Source of the DNA: Bacteroidales bacterium | GTDB taxonomy: Bacteria > Bacteroidota > Bacteroidia > Bacteroidales > F082 | Direction: 5' to 3' | DNA length: 64,000 nucleotides | Assembly: GCA_013141455.1 (NCBI GenBank) | Contig: JABFQW010000006.1 | Span: 54,227-118,226, forward strand | Shown here: positions 40,748 to 51,927 of the stretch, in pieces | Layout: each line of letters begins with the position of its first letter | How positions within the stretch are numbered: the first letter of the stretch is position 1 | Notes under the pieces: generated by a model | Told to the model about the DNA's origin: nothing | The model's database searches: none | The model's input: the letters and a program-made list of their open reading frames with translations, nothing else | Position numbers and translations under genes: made by a program

Positions 40748-43700
40748 ATGAAAAAAAATCAACACTTTACACTCATTATTAGTACGTTACTGTTTTTTTG
40801 CCTTAATATTGGAATAAGCATGGCTCAGAATTGGGAACCAACGAACGGGCCTTATGGCGGTGCTGTAAGATGCTTCGCTGAAAACGAAGAATACCTTTTT
40901 GCCGGGACGACAGGCGGTGTATTCGCCAAAGGAGTATTCCGTTCGTCAGATCATGGAGCTACATGGACAACCATTAATAATGGCATCCAATCAGGTGGTC
41001 AAGGTTTACAAATTGATGCATTGGCAGTGAGTGGATCTAATGTTATTGCATCTACACTCGGGGGTGTTTATTCTTCCTCAGACAACGGTAATACCTGGGA
41101 AATCAGCAACTTTCCTTTGGAAATTTCCGGAACCCCACAGGCTTTTTTGCAAGTTGGCGATACATTGTTTGCCGGCGCCTATGGATTATTTACATCTACT
41201 GATAACGGTGCAACCTGGACAGAAAGCACGGCTGTATTTCCGGAAATCCCCGAAGGAGAGCGACCAAATATAAAATCATTTGCATTAAGTGGCAACAATT
41301 TGTATATCAGTACACAAGGGCACGGCATTTATCGTTCAACCGATTCAGGCGTAACATGGACCAATGTGAATGGTGGTTTAGGGACTGCCTATTATATTTC
41401 GAGTAGTACTTTTGTCAACCTTAGTGTAAACGGAACAGATGTTTATGTAAATAAATTTTATAACAAAGATTTTTTTCGATTACTGAATAATGGTACTACC
41501 TGGACCAAACATCAATTGCCCACTATTACCGTATCACTTTACTCTATGGTTGTAAAAGGCGACTATATTTACGCATCCACCCGTGATGGAGTTTATCGTA
41601 CGAACCATACAGGTACGATAAATTGGAACCAGTATAACGGAAATGCCACTGGTCTTGGCTTTCCCAAACTCTTTTTAAGTGGTTCGGATGTTTTCGCTGG
41701 TGAAAACATAAGAGGCGTTTATATCACAACCGACGATTTTTCAACATGGAATCAATCTGCTGATGGAATGCTCGGCTTAAGTGTACGTGGAGTTTATAAA
41801 GGTTTGGGAACAGAAATACTTGCACAGACATATGAAGGGTATTTATACCATTCTTCCGATCTTGGTGATCATTGGACATGCGGAAACTCGGCTTGGGGTG
41901 TTCCTGTATATGCATATGGCGACACCTTGATTGCCGGTGGCTACCGTTCATTTGACAACGATATAAGCTGGGAACATATGCCTTTCTTTGAAGAAGGTAT
42001 GTTTATGAGAAACTGTTATTTTAAAGGAGATACTATTTTTGCCGGTTGTACAGGTCCCAATGGGGTTTACTATTCTACTGACAATGGCGATAGCTGGAAT
42101 GAAACATCAGGTATTTTCAGCAATTATGGTACGCCCGCCGTTTTTTCAATAGCAGCTATCGGTTCAAATATGTTTGCAGGTACATATCTCGACGGTTTAT
42201 TCAAATCCACTGACAATGGTCTTACCTGGTTACAATGTAATCCTGCTGCTATGCCAATAATCGAAGTGAGTTCTGTTGTAACTAGTGGCTCTTATATTTT
42301 TGCAGGAAACAGCAATAGATATGATGATCCTGAATATATACCTATAGGGATTTATCGTTCAGCTGATCTTGGTAACAGTTGGGTACAGGTTAATTCCGGA
42401 CTGCCCAGTTTAGATATCAGATCGTTGCTTGTAGATGGTGCAGATATTTATGCAGGAACCAGGGAGGGAATTTTTAAATCCTCTGATAATGGTGAAACAT
42501 GGACATCGTACAACCAGGGCTATCAACCATCTCCTTTGGCAACTTCATTGCTTATTTATGACGATTACATGTTTACCTCTGATTTTTTAGCAGCTGGAAC
42601 GGTTCACCGTCGTTTGATGTCAGGTTCAGTTCCAGATATGCCTGACGAAATAGTGGGATTGTCAAATATTTGTATTGGTTCAACTCAGATATATAGTGTA
42701 ACTCTCGTACCCGATGTAACTTATACATGGGAGGTTCCTCAGGATTGGAGTATCATTGATGGTCAAAATACAAATATGATTACCGTATTAGTTGGTAATT
42801 CAAGTGGTATGGTAACAGTGACGCCTTCCAATATCTGGGGTAACGGCCCGGCTCAATCACTGTCGGTAAATGCGATCGAAGTTGTTGTTGCAAGTATTTC
42901 TATAGAATCTGATTTGAATAATATTTGTGAGGGGACCTTGGTGAACTTTACAGCCACCGCCGTTAATTGTGGGGATACTCCTGTTTATCAATGGTATGTG
43001 AACGGAATTTCAAGTGGCGACAACAGTTTAAACTTCACCTATTCTCCAGCAAATAATGACGAAGTAAACGTTCAGTTAACATCTTCACTCATGTGTGTTG
43101 CTGATAATCCTGTACAATCAAATACGATTCTGATGCAAGTGACTGATGCCGTGGATGTCATTGTTTCTATTGTCGAAGACCAGAACAATATCTGCGAAAG
43201 TAACATCATGACTTTCACTGCATCAACTACCAATGGCGGCGATCAGCCCTCTTACAGCTGGTATGTAAACGAAACCAATGTGGGCGACAACAGCGCGACT
43301 TTCGCCTATGCTCCCGAAAACGGTGATATCGTTTCATTGGTTTTTACCTCCAGCGAATCGTGCGTTTCGCAGAACCCGGTTACATCAAATGCTATCGTTG
43401 CGATTGTAAATGCCTTACCCGAAGTTAGTTGGAACTATACCGATCCTACCACCGTGTGTATCGAAGACTGGGGCCCGGTTACATTAACGGGTGTACTTCC
43501 CGAAGGTGGAGTTTATTCAGGCGATGGCGTTACCGGTAACATTTTCGATCAGGCTGTGGCCGGTGTTGGAAACCATGTTATTAGCTATACCTATACTGAT
43601 GCAAACAATTGTTCGAATCAGGCAAGTATTGAGTTTACGGTTGATGCCTGTCTTGGTGTAACGGAATCAGCAAATGGATTACTTGTTTACCCAAACCCGG

Positions 43701-43906
43701 CAAATGACAATTTCACAATCAAACTGAACAACCAGAATATTGTTGGGGTAAATCTCTACAACAACATGGGAATCAGGGTATTTAGCAGCCAAAATGTAAA
43801 AGCTTCAGGCATTACTGTGCCGGTACAAAATTTACAATCAGGAAACTACATCCTGAAAGTGACTTCGGACCATGAAACTTTTGTGAAACCACTCATTGTT
43901 AAGTAA
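40748..43906 (+). CDS. T9SS Asp-box beta-propeller surface protein (E)
   Basis: MKKNQHFTLIISTLLFFCLNIGISMAQNWEPTNGPYGG; Asp-boxes; Ig-like repeats; LLVYPNPANDNFTIKLNNQ. Confidence 0.9.
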   Translation: MKKNQHFTLIISTLLFFCLNIGISMAQNWEPTNGPYGGAVRCFAENEEYLFAGTTGGVFAKGVFRSSDHGATWTTINNGIQSGGQGLQIDALAVSGSNVIASTLGGVYSSSDNGNTWEISNFPLEISGTPQAFLQVGDTLFAGAYGLFTSTDNGATWTESTAVFPEIPEGERPNIKSFALSGNNLYISTQGHGIYRSTDSGVTWTNVNGGLGTAYYISSSTFVNLSVNGTDVYVNKFYNKDFFRLLNNGTTWTKHQLPTITVSLYSMVVKGDYIYASTRDGVYRTNHTGTINWNQYNGNATGLGFPKLFLSGSDVFAGENIRGVYITTDDFSTWNQSADGMLGLSVRGVYKGLGTEILAQTYEGYLYHSSDLGDHWTCGNSAWGVPVYAYGDTLIAGGYRSFDNDISWEHMPFFEEGMFMRNCYFKGDTIFAGCTGPNGVYYSTDNGDSWNETSGIFSNYGTPAVFSIAAIGSNMFAGTYLDGLFKSTDNGLTWLQCNPAAMPIIEVSSVVTSGSYIFAGNSNRYDDPEYIPIGIYRSADLGNSWVQVNSGLPSLDIRSLLVDGADIYAGTREGIFKSSDNGETWTSYNQGYQPSPLATSLLIYDDYMFTSDFLAAGTVHRRLMSGSVPDMPDEIVGLSNICIGSTQIYSVTLVPDVTYTWEVPQDWSIIDGQNTNMITVLVGNSSGMVTVTPSNIWGNGPAQSLSVNAIEVVVASISIESDLNNICEGTLVNFTATAVNCGDTPVYQWYVNGISSGDNSLNFTYSPANNDEVNVQLTSSLMCVADNPVQSNTILMQVTDAVDVIVSIVEDQNNICESNIMTFTASTTNGGDQPSYSWYVNETNVGDNSATFAYAPENGDIVSLVFTSSESCVSQNPVTSNAIVAIVNALPEVSWNYTDPTTVCIEDWGPVTLTGVLPEGGVYSGDGVTGNIFDQAVAGVGNHVISYTYTDANNCSNQASIEFTVDACLGVTESANGLLVYPNPANDNFTIKLNNQNIVGVNLYNNMGIRVFSSQNVKASGITVPVQNLQSGNYILKVTSDHETFVKPLIVK

Positions 43907-43989
43907 ATCCTTTGTTTTAAATAATCAGTGAATGACCTGATTCAGCAAACGAATAATTAAAATAACAGAAACTGATCAGGTGCGATTCA

Positions 43990-44022
43990 AACGGCCAATG
44001 GTGAATAACCATTGGCCGTTTT
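43990..44022 (+). terminator. Intrinsic terminator
   Basis: AACGGCCAATGGTgaataACCATTGGCCGTTTT. Confidence 0.8.
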
Positions 44023-44162
44023 AAGTTTTTTAGTAACTCCTAACCTCTTCCCAGGAATTTATGAATCCTAACTATCATCTAAAAACAGTTAAAATCATGG
44101 GTATAAAATTTCGTAAATTGTTTATTTTTGCCAAAATCATATAAATTAAACGCGTTTTTCTC

Positions 44163-45899
44163 ATGGTCATTCCTTCGCAACGAAGATTGTGCCTTTTGGT
44201 GTTAAACCTTTTCATCATGAGTTTTCTGAACGGTCAGACGAACTTAAACCCCGATAGCCTGAACGTGATACTTCAGAATACCAAAGATGAGACTGCAAGG
44301 GCACGCCTGTTACTCAGGTTATCTATGGCCGAAGAACTACGTGATCCGGGTATTGCCTATAAATATGCCGAACAGGCCCGATTAATTGCTCAGAGAGCTG
44401 ATTACGACAGCGCCGAAGTGAGGTCAATGATCCTGATGGGAACAAACCTGATTAGGATGCACAAACCAAAAGAAGCCATTGAAATTGGCATTCAAATCAT
44501 TGAAAAGGCTACAAGATATAATATGCAATTGGAAATAGCTGATGGCAGAGGATTGATGGCCGTGGCTTACGCCTTGGGTGGTGATTTCGACAACAGTTCG
44601 AAACTGTATTTCGAAAACCTGAAACTTTATGAGAAACTGAATGAGAGAAGGTTATTGGGCAGTACGCTTGGAAATATCGGGGTCGATTTTATTGAACAAC
44701 AAACCTATAAAAAAGCCCTGGAATATACAAAGAGAGCTCTTGATATCGGCTTAGAAATAAACGATTTAACATTACAGACCGATCAGTTTAACAATCTCGC
44801 TGCTATTTATGAGAGTGGTTTTGCCGATTATACTAATGCCTTAAATAATTATTTTAAAGCGTATAGTGTTGCAATAAAAACCGGAGATATACAGCAACAA
44901 GGGACAATTTTACTCAACATTGGTCACATCTACCTTGTGAAAAAGAAATACGATTCTGCCTACAATTATTTAAACCAATCATTTTTATTGTATAAAAAGC
45001 TCGATAACCCGATTCTTTTAGCCGATAGCTATACCTTTTTCGGAAGTTATTATTTTCAGACGGCAGACTATGTAAAAGGTAAACAATTTGCCCTATCAGC
45101 GCTCGAGATCGGGAGAAAATATGGTTTACAACAATCAATAATTGATGTAAGTAATATTTTACACAAAATCTGTCTTTCTGAAAATGATACCGCGGGCGCC
45201 TATCATTATCATATTATTCTTTCAGCGGCCAAAGACAGTCTGTATAAAATGCAGAAACAAAAGGAACTTTTCAGGATTGAGTTCCAGTATAGTCAGGAAA
45301 AAATTGCCAAAGAACAAAAGCTGAGACAGCTCAGTAACTATTTCATTCTCGGGTTTATAATTCTCGGATTAATCTCGGGTCTGTCGATTATCATACTTTT
45401 TAACTCCAGACAAAAAATAAAAATCAAAAATACCCTACTTGAAAAAGAAAAGGTGGAGACAAACCTCAAATTCAAAAGCAAAGAGTTAAGTATTAATTTG
45501 TTAGCACTGCTAAAGAAAAACGAACTCATCACCGAGATCAGTCAGAAACTCTCTGAAATTGAGAATGCCCCTTCAAATACCGATTTGAAAGAAGCTGCTG
45601 CCAAACTCAGACGGGACGTTAAGAATAACTCGGATGACAGGTTGTGGCAGGAATTCACCATAAGGTTCAGCGAAACCAACAGCGAGTTCTACGAAATATT
45701 GCTTACACGGTATCCTGATCTTTCTCAAAGTGAATTGAAGTTATGCGCCTATCTCAGGCTGAATATGTCAACCAAGGAAATTTCAGATTTAACAGGCCAG
45801 CGTACCGAATCACTCGAAAAAGCACGTTATCGGCTGCGTAAAAAGTTTGGTTTGACCAATTCCGAAAGTAATCTGGTCGCTTTTTTATCCCAAATCTGA
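44163..45899 (+). CDS. Membrane-anchored TPR / LuxR-type HTH regulator (E)
   Basis: Signal peptide, TPRs, TM YFILGFIILGLISGLSIIILF, LSQSELKLCAYLRLNMSTKEISDLTGQRTESLEKARYRLRKKFGLT. TATTTTTG promoter at about 44123. Confidence 0.87.
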   Translation: MVIPSQRRLCLLVLNLFIMSFLNGQTNLNPDSLNVILQNTKDETARARLLLRLSMAEELRDPGIAYKYAEQARLIAQRADYDSAEVRSMILMGTNLIRMHKPKEAIEIGIQIIEKATRYNMQLEIADGRGLMAVAYALGGDFDNSSKLYFENLKLYEKLNERRLLGSTLGNIGVDFIEQQTYKKALEYTKRALDIGLEINDLTLQTDQFNNLAAIYESGFADYTNALNNYFKAYSVAIKTGDIQQQGTILLNIGHIYLVKKKYDSAYNYLNQSFLLYKKLDNPILLADSYTFFGSYYFQTADYVKGKQFALSALEIGRKYGLQQSIIDVSNILHKICLSENDTAGAYHYHIILSAAKDSLYKMQKQKELFRIEFQYSQEKIAKEQKLRQLSNYFILGFIILGLISGLSIIILFNSRQKIKIKNTLLEKEKVETNLKFKSKELSINLLALLKKNELITEISQKLSEIENAPSNTDLKEAAAKLRRDVKNNSDDRLWQEFTIRFSETNSEFYEILLTRYPDLSQSELKLCAYLRLNMSTKEISDLTGQRTESLEKARYRLRKKFGLTNSESNLVAFLSQI

Positions 45900-46011
45900 T
45901 AATTACACGTATCAATCTTTCATTTTCTTCCAATCCATGACAGCCTGGTGATAATTATATCTCCAAATCACTTTTTATAACTATCGTTATACGAAGTATT
46001 TACATTGCCTT

Positions 46012-46101
46012 GTCTGGTAAATGTCCAGTCTGATATTTACCTGAACGCAGTATTTGTACAGCCCCTATTTGAATATCCTGAAAAATAGCTTAATAGTTTT
46101 G
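46012..46101 (+). promoter_or_regulatory. Array promoter element, copy F
   Basis: GGTAAATGTCCAG (TGTC 46022) ... TGTACAG at +33 ... TAGTTTTG (TTTG 46098); spacing 76, perfect TAnnTTTG. Confidence 0.55.
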
Positions 46102-46280
46102 TATCGGAATTAATCGGAAAGAACAATTCGCACAATTTGTTTCAAAAATAGTGGTTGCCGAAAAGCTAAGGGGTTGGTATTAACAAAAAATGAAATATCG
46201 AATGATAGAAATAAACCAAATTAGAATTTAACATGAACCAAAGTATTTTAGATCAGTGTATTAATTAAAACATTTACATC

Positions 46281-49200
46281 ATGAAAAAAAATTACCTTAT
46301 GAAAAAAAAATCAGGATTATTAAAATTGGGTTTATTACTCTTTTGTTTAACAATAGGGTCAATGAACACATTTGCTCAGTTTAGTCAAACCAATGGCCCA
46401 AAAGGCGGTGATATCAGAAGTTTTGTTAAACATAATTCATACCTGTTTGCAGGAACGTTTTCCGGTGGCGCTTTTCGTTCTTCTGATAACGGGGATAATT
46501 GGAACGCTATTAATACCGGCCTAACAACAGGCAGTTATGCACCTAACCAGGCATTACGGGTTAAAGCTTTCCTATCTTATGGTAATGATTTGTATGCCGG
46601 AACTGATGGTGGAGCATTCCGTTCATCTGATAATGGTGAAACATGGAACATGATCGATGGGATACCCATGAATGTTTATTCCTTCACCGCAATTGATTCA
46701 GTTCTCTTTGCAGGGACAAATACAGGTATTTACCGTTCAACAGATTATGGCAGTTCCTGGCAACGGATAACAAATGTATTTAATAGTGCCTGTAATGCGC
46801 TCATCAAAAAAGGAAGAAAAATAATTGCCGGCAGTTCATACCAGGGTGTTTATATTTCTGATAATAATGGTGATAGCTGGACCATCTCAAATTCCGGCTT
46901 ATCCGATAAACATATACTCTCCTTCACGGTCAAAGGAACCGATTTGTTTGCAGGTACCTTTACCGGTGTATTTCGTTCTTCGAACAATGGTGGTACATGG
47001 ACAAAAGTCAGCACGGTTGCAACAACAGGTTCATTTTGTTATTCAATGACGAATGATGGCGCCAGTGTATTTGTTGGAAGTAGCATCGGTGTTTTTACTT
47101 CATCAAATAACGGGGGAAGCTGGACAAGTGTAAACAATGGAATCCCTGCAATAAACACCTATGCTTTGGCTTACGATAGCACCAATATTTATGTCGGAAA
47201 TTACACAGGAGTTTATAGGTCAGGCGATAATGGTGCTTCTTTTATCGAAACCAATAACAACTTAAACGCCAGGTTCATCTCCTCATTTGCTTCTATCGGT
47301 AGTTATCTGTTTTCATCATCACAATATGGTGGTGGTGTTTACCGCTCCGATGACAACGGCGAAACCTGGGAACTCAAAAATAATGGCTTACCCTATTTTT
47401 ATACTTCTATTAAACTTTCATCTGAAGGAAATGCTCTAATTGCGAATGGTTATCTGGCTTCACCGATGGGTTATTATGATTATGTTTCGTATGATTACGG
47501 CGAAAGCTGGACTTTATTTAACCACAATCTTCCGGTTGTTGAATATATATTCTCACACATCGACATTGGGGATACCATCATAGTAAACACCGATGGTGAT
47601 GGTGTCCTGCGTTCGATTGACGGCGGAGCATCATATCAGACAGTTAATTCAGGCTTGGAGGCAATCATCGACCCAATGACCGGATTATATCTGGCAGTTC
47701 CAAGTATGTATTTATATGATACAACTTTATTTATCGGAACACCCAATGGTATCTATCGTTCAGCCGATTATGGAGATTCATGGACCTACAGCGGGTTACA
47801 GGGTGTCACTTTAGTCGGTTCTTTTGCCTTTGAGTCAATTGGCCCGAATTTATTTGCCGCAACTTTATTGAGCGAAAGCAGCGATCATACTGATGCCGTG
47901 TATCTTTCATCCGACAATGGGCTTACATGGGAAACAATCTCATCAGGAATTACCCAATTTGCTACAGAACATTTTAAGAAAATGTATGTGATGAATACAA
48001 ACCTGTTTGTAACGACAGATAATGCATCTGTTTTAATAACAAGAGATTACGGAGAACATTGGATCAATATCACTCCGTCAGTATCCGGAGGAGGCTGGGA
48101 CAATTTCGATGTTGCAGAATCAGATTCAGTGATGTTCATTTCATCTTTCTTTACTGGCATATATGCTTCAATTGATGATGGGTTGAATTGGGTTGATATC
48201 AGTAATGGTATTAATGATGAACCTTATATCAGTGTTGGGACGATTATCGTTAAAGACGATTATTTATATGTCGGCACATCAAATCAGTCGGTCTGGAAAC
48301 GAAATTTATCCGAAATAGCAGCTCCGGCTCAACCTGATGCAATTGCAGGTCCAACAACACCGTGCATTGGATCATCTCAAACGTATAGTGTAACCAATGT
48401 AGCCGAAGTAACTTACGCCTGGCAATTCCCACAGGGATGGACAATTACCGAAGGATCCACAACCAGTTCGGTAACGGTAACGGTTGGCAGTGCGGCAGGA
48501 GTTATTGCAGTAACACCTTCGAATAGTTTCGGCACAGGGCCTTCTCAATTTCTTGTTGTTACACCAGCTGCTTACCTTGAAGCCGGAGTCACTATCGTGT
48601 CAGATCAGAATAATATTTGTGAAGGAACAGCGGTTACTCTAACTGCTACACCTGCCAATGGCGGTGAAAACCCTGCTTATCAATGGTTTGTGAATGGTGT
48701 CGAAACCGGAGAAAATAGTCCGGCCTTTAGTTTTATACCGGTAAATAATGATGAAGTGAGTGCTCTGTTGACTTCCTCATACGAATGTATATCGAATAAT
48801 CCCGTAGAATCGAACACCATACAGTTTCAGGTTACCGGAATGGTAGATGTAATCGTCTCAATCACTGAGGATAAAAACGATATTTGTGCAGGCGATGTTA
48901 TGACCTTCACCGCTACCACAACGAATGGTGGCGATCAACCGGCATATAGCTGGTTTGTTGGTGAAGAAAATGTTGGTGAAAATGCGGATACATTCTCTTA
49001 TATTCCCGAAAATGGCGACATCGTTTCACTTGTTTTCACTTCAAATTATTGGTGCGTTTCACAGAACCCGGTAACTTCAAATGCTATCGTTGCGATTGTA
49101 AATACACTACCCGTTGTTACCTGGAATTATACCGATCCTACCACCGTGTGTATCGAAGACTGGGGTCCAATTACATTAACTGGTGGATTACCCGAAGGTG

Positions 49201-49598
49201 GCATCCACTCAGGCACCGGTGTTAGCGGTAATATTTTCGATCAGGCTGTGGCCGGTGTTGGAAACCATGTTATTAGCTATACTTATACCGATGCGAACTA
49301 TTGTTCAAACCAGGCAACTATCGAATTTACAGTTGATGCCTGCCTTGGTATAACAGAATCAAATCATGGATTGCTCGTTTATCCGAACCCAGCCTCTGAA
49401 AATCTTACAATCAAACTGAACAACCAGAATATAGTAGATGTGATCCTGTACAACAGCATGGGAATCAGGGTATATAACGAGCTTAATGTGAAAGCTTCAA
49501 ATATAACAGTTCCGGTACAAAATCTGCAGGCCGGAAATTACATGCTGAAAGTTATAACTGATAGCGAAACAATTGTGAAACCGGTAATAATTAATTAG
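46281..49598 (+). CDS. T9SS Asp-box beta-propeller surface protein (F)
   Basis: Signal MKKKSGLLKLGLLLFCLTIGSMNTFAQF; Asp-boxes; Ig-like repeats; LLVYPNPASENLTIKLNNQ. Confidence 0.9.
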   Translation: MKKNYLMKKKSGLLKLGLLLFCLTIGSMNTFAQFSQTNGPKGGDIRSFVKHNSYLFAGTFSGGAFRSSDNGDNWNAINTGLTTGSYAPNQALRVKAFLSYGNDLYAGTDGGAFRSSDNGETWNMIDGIPMNVYSFTAIDSVLFAGTNTGIYRSTDYGSSWQRITNVFNSACNALIKKGRKIIAGSSYQGVYISDNNGDSWTISNSGLSDKHILSFTVKGTDLFAGTFTGVFRSSNNGGTWTKVSTVATTGSFCYSMTNDGASVFVGSSIGVFTSSNNGGSWTSVNNGIPAINTYALAYDSTNIYVGNYTGVYRSGDNGASFIETNNNLNARFISSFASIGSYLFSSSQYGGGVYRSDDNGETWELKNNGLPYFYTSIKLSSEGNALIANGYLASPMGYYDYVSYDYGESWTLFNHNLPVVEYIFSHIDIGDTIIVNTDGDGVLRSIDGGASYQTVNSGLEAIIDPMTGLYLAVPSMYLYDTTLFIGTPNGIYRSADYGDSWTYSGLQGVTLVGSFAFESIGPNLFAATLLSESSDHTDAVYLSSDNGLTWETISSGITQFATEHFKKMYVMNTNLFVTTDNASVLITRDYGEHWINITPSVSGGGWDNFDVAESDSVMFISSFFTGIYASIDDGLNWVDISNGINDEPYISVGTIIVKDDYLYVGTSNQSVWKRNLSEIAAPAQPDAIAGPTTPCIGSSQTYSVTNVAEVTYAWQFPQGWTITEGSTTSSVTVTVGSAAGVIAVTPSNSFGTGPSQFLVVTPAAYLEAGVTIVSDQNNICEGTAVTLTATPANGGENPAYQWFVNGVETGENSPAFSFIPVNNDEVSALLTSSYECISNNPVESNTIQFQVTGMVDVIVSITEDKNDICAGDVMTFTATTTNGGDQPAYSWFVGEENVGENADTFSYIPENGDIVSLVFTSNYWCVSQNPVTSNAIVAIVNTLPVVTWNYTDPTTVCIEDWGPITLTGGLPEGGIHSGTGVSGNIFDQAVAGVGNHVISYTYTDANYCSNQATIEFTVDACLGITESNHGLLVYPNPASENLTIKLNNQNIVDVILYNSMGIRVYNELNVKASNITVPVQNLQAGNYMLKVITDSETIVKPVIIN

Positions 49599-49653
49599 TG
49601 CCATTTTCATTGTAATTTGTAAGTTGAAAACAACGGACTATTTTGTCCGAAAC

Positions 49654-49689
49654 TAAAAAAGGGCTGCCTTAGGGCAGTCCTTTTTTTTG
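49654..49689 (+). terminator. Intrinsic terminator
   Basis: AAAAAAGGGCTGCCttaGGGCAGTCCTTTTTTTT. Confidence 0.8.
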
Positions 49690-49842
49690 GTATAGCGGAG
49701 TCTGTCTAAAAAAGTCCACTCTCCTTGTTATGATTGCACCAATACATCGCATTTACGATAAGTAAACTCCACATATTGGCACATGCCCCGATAACAAACT
49801 TTTTAGCTCAGACACTGGGTTTATGGATAAAAACTGATTATC

Positions 49843-50754
49843 TTAATAAAGATTCTCAACTGACAGATAACGCTCTCCTGTGTCGTAGTTGAAAGTCAGG
49901 ACGCGGGAACCGACAGGCAGGTTGGGAAGACTTTTTGCCACAGCAGCCAGGGCAGCACCGGTTGATATCCCGACAAAGATCCCTTCTTCCCTGGCTATTT
50001 TTCGTGCATAATCGTAGGCTTCATCTTTACCAACCCTGACTATTCCATCGATCAGATCGGCCCGGTAAATTTTCGGGACAAATCCTGCTCCGATTCCCTG
50101 TAATGGGTGCGGACCCGGATCACCACCGCTTAAAACGGGCGAAAGCTCCGGCTCAACAGCAAAAACCTTTACGTTTGGAAACTTCGCTTTAAGTACTTCG
50201 GCAATACCTGAAATATGACCACCTGTTCCAACGCCTGTAATTATATAATCCAGACCGTCAGGAAAGTCGGTTAGAATCTCCTGAGCCGTTGTCCATTTGT
50301 GTATCTCAACATTTGCCTGATTGTTAAACTGCTGAGGCATCCATGAATTCGGGATTTCAGAAGCAAGTTCGGCAGCCCGTAGTATGGCTCCTTTCATCCC
50401 CTTTTCTTTGGGCGTCAATTCAAACTGCGCACCAAAAGCCGACATGAGTTTCCGGCGTTCGATACTCATCGACTCAGGCATGACCAGGATGATTTTGTAT
50501 CCTTTTACCGCTGCCACCAAGGCCAGTCCAACACCCGTATTACCCGAAGTCGGCTCTATGATTATGCTGTCTTTGTTCAGTTCGCCTCTATTTTCGGCGT
50601 CCTCAATCATGGCCAGAGCAATCCGATCCTTGATGCTGTTACCCGGATTGTTTCTTTCTAATTTAATCCAAACTTCGTGTACACTGCCAAAAAGTTTGTT
50701 TATTCTAACATGCGGGGTGTTCCCGATGGTTTCTAAAATGTTATTTGCTTTCAT
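49843..50754 (-). CDS. cysK: Cysteine synthase (O-acetylserine sulfhydrylase)
   Basis: [32 protein letters not shown] (PLP Lys), [46 protein letters not shown]. Confidence 0.95.
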   Translation of the reverse strand: MKANNILETIGNTPHVRINKLFGSVHEVWIKLERNNPGNSIKDRIALAMIEDAENRGELNKDSIIIEPTSGNTGVGLALVAAVKGYKIILVMPESMSIERRKLMSAFGAQFELTPKEKGMKGAILRAAELASEIPNSWMPQQFNNQANVEIHKWTTAQEILTDFPDGLDYIITGVGTGGHISGIAEVLKAKFPNVKVFAVEPELSPVLSGGDPGPHPLQGIGAGFVPKIYRADLIDGIVRVGKDEAYDYARKIAREEGIFVGISTGAALAAVAKSLPNLPVGSRVLTFNYDTGERYLSVENLY

Positions 50755-50769
50755 AGTTTTGAATGTGAT

Positions 50770-51585
50770 TTATATAATAAAATTTAATGGTTCAGGAAAT
50801 TGTTGATTTGTTTTGATAATGATCTCACTCTTGTGAAATACAAGCGAACAGTCGGGGATCGACTGCGTGGTCCACACATTGCCGCCAATGACCGAATCGT
50901 CGCCAATGACTGTGTTACCTCCCAGAATGGTGGCATTGGCGTAAATCACCACCCTGTTACCGATTGTAGGATGCCGTTTGGTTCCTGCTATCTTCCTGCT
51001 GACACTCAGAGCTCCAAGGGTAACACCCTGATATATTTTTACATCGTTGCCAATTTCGCAGGTTTCACCGATGACCACTCCCGTTCCGTGATCGATCAGG
51101 AAACGCTCCCCTATTCTGGCTCCCGAATGAATGTCGATACCGGTTTTAAAATGCGCGTATTCTGATAGTAAACGCGGAATGATTTTCACCTCAGCCAGAA
51201 ACAGCGCATGGGCCAGGCGATGGATCGCCACGGCATAAAATCCCGGGTACGAAAACAACACCTCATCGATCGACCGGGCGGCCGGATCAGAAATGAAGAT
51301 GGTTTCCAAATCACTTTTTAACAGTCCGTGAATGACCGGAAGCTGATTAAAAAATTCTCTGACGAAAGCTGCCGCATCTCCGGGATACGCGTTTATCTCC
51401 CGGATGAAATGTTGCAAATCCTGTTTCAACTCTGCCTCTTTCGACAGAAAAACCTCAATCCGCGAATACCTGGGATGGATAGAAAAAAGCCAGTCGAAGA
51501 TTTCATCGGCCCAGGCTGACAGGCTTCTCTTGTCGAACGAAAGCCGCAAAAACCGTGCATTATTCTCAAAAATCGGATGTGTCAT
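50770..51585 (-). CDS. cysE: Serine O-acetyltransferase (EpsC/CysE family)
   Basis: Left-handed beta-helix hexapeptides: GIDIHSGARIGERFLIDHGTGVVIGETCEIGNDVKIYQGVTLGALSVSRKIAGTKRHPTIGNRVVIYANATILGGNTVIGDDSVIGGNVW; 15 bp upstream of cysK on the same strand. Confidence 0.93.
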   Translation of the reverse strand: MTHPIFENNARFLRLSFDKRSLSAWADEIFDWLFSIHPRYSRIEVFLSKEAELKQDLQHFIREINAYPGDAAAFVREFFNQLPVIHGLLKSDLETIFISDPAARSIDEVLFSYPGFYAVAIHRLAHALFLAEVKIIPRLLSEYAHFKTGIDIHSGARIGERFLIDHGTGVVIGETCEIGNDVKIYQGVTLGALSVSRKIAGTKRHPTIGNRVVIYANATILGGNTVIGDDSVIGGNVWTTQSIPDCSLVFHKSEIIIKTNQQFPEPLNFII

Positions 51586-51678
51586 ATCTTATGATTATTT
51601 GTAAAATTAACTTCTTATATGTACTGATATACAAACTATTAACTATCGCTAAGTTTTATAAAATATAGCAGGTAAACG

Positions 51679-51710
51679 AAAAAAGCCCTTCTGCTTTCGC
51701 GGAAGGGCTT
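51679..51710 (-). terminator. Attenuator terminator 2 of the cysE-cysK leader
   Basis: On - strand: AAGCCCTTC-cgcgaaagca-GAAGGGCTT followed by a U run. Confidence 0.85.
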
Positions 51711-51740
51711 CTGAGAACGTGATCTGCTTTTACAACAAAT

Positions 51741-51839
51741 TCAACAACACATAGGTTTGCCTTTCCGCATTTGTAAACACAAACAGCAACACATACAGTT
51801 TTGAACTGCGGAAGGAATGAATTTGGACTGATCTATCAT
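51741..51839 (-). CDS. Cys-rich leader peptide 2 (32 aa)
   Basis: MIDQSKFIPSAVQNCMCCCLCLQMRKGKPMCC; 7 Cys codons, read directly from the reverse complement. Confidence 0.8.
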   Translation of the reverse strand: MIDQSKFIPSAVQNCMCCCLCLQMRKGKPMCC

Positions 51840-51859
51840 GACAAAAGTTCTAGAATGAT

Positions 51860-51890
51860 AAAAAAAAGGCTTCCCGTTAACGGAAAGCCT
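51860..51890 (-). terminator. Attenuator terminator 1 of the cysE-cysK leader
   Basis: On - strand: AGGCTTTCCG-ttaa-CGGGAAGCCT then TTTTTTT. Confidence 0.85.
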
Positions 51891-51927
51891 GATCTGAATA
51901 ATATTTTATTATAAGGCTCTCCGGAAA

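Noticed and set aside
22940-49598. CRISPR or simple tandem-repeat array suggested by recurrent GATAATGGNNNNACATGG motifs
   Set aside because: Irregular spacing and in-frame coding for SSDNGxxW; these are protein repeats.
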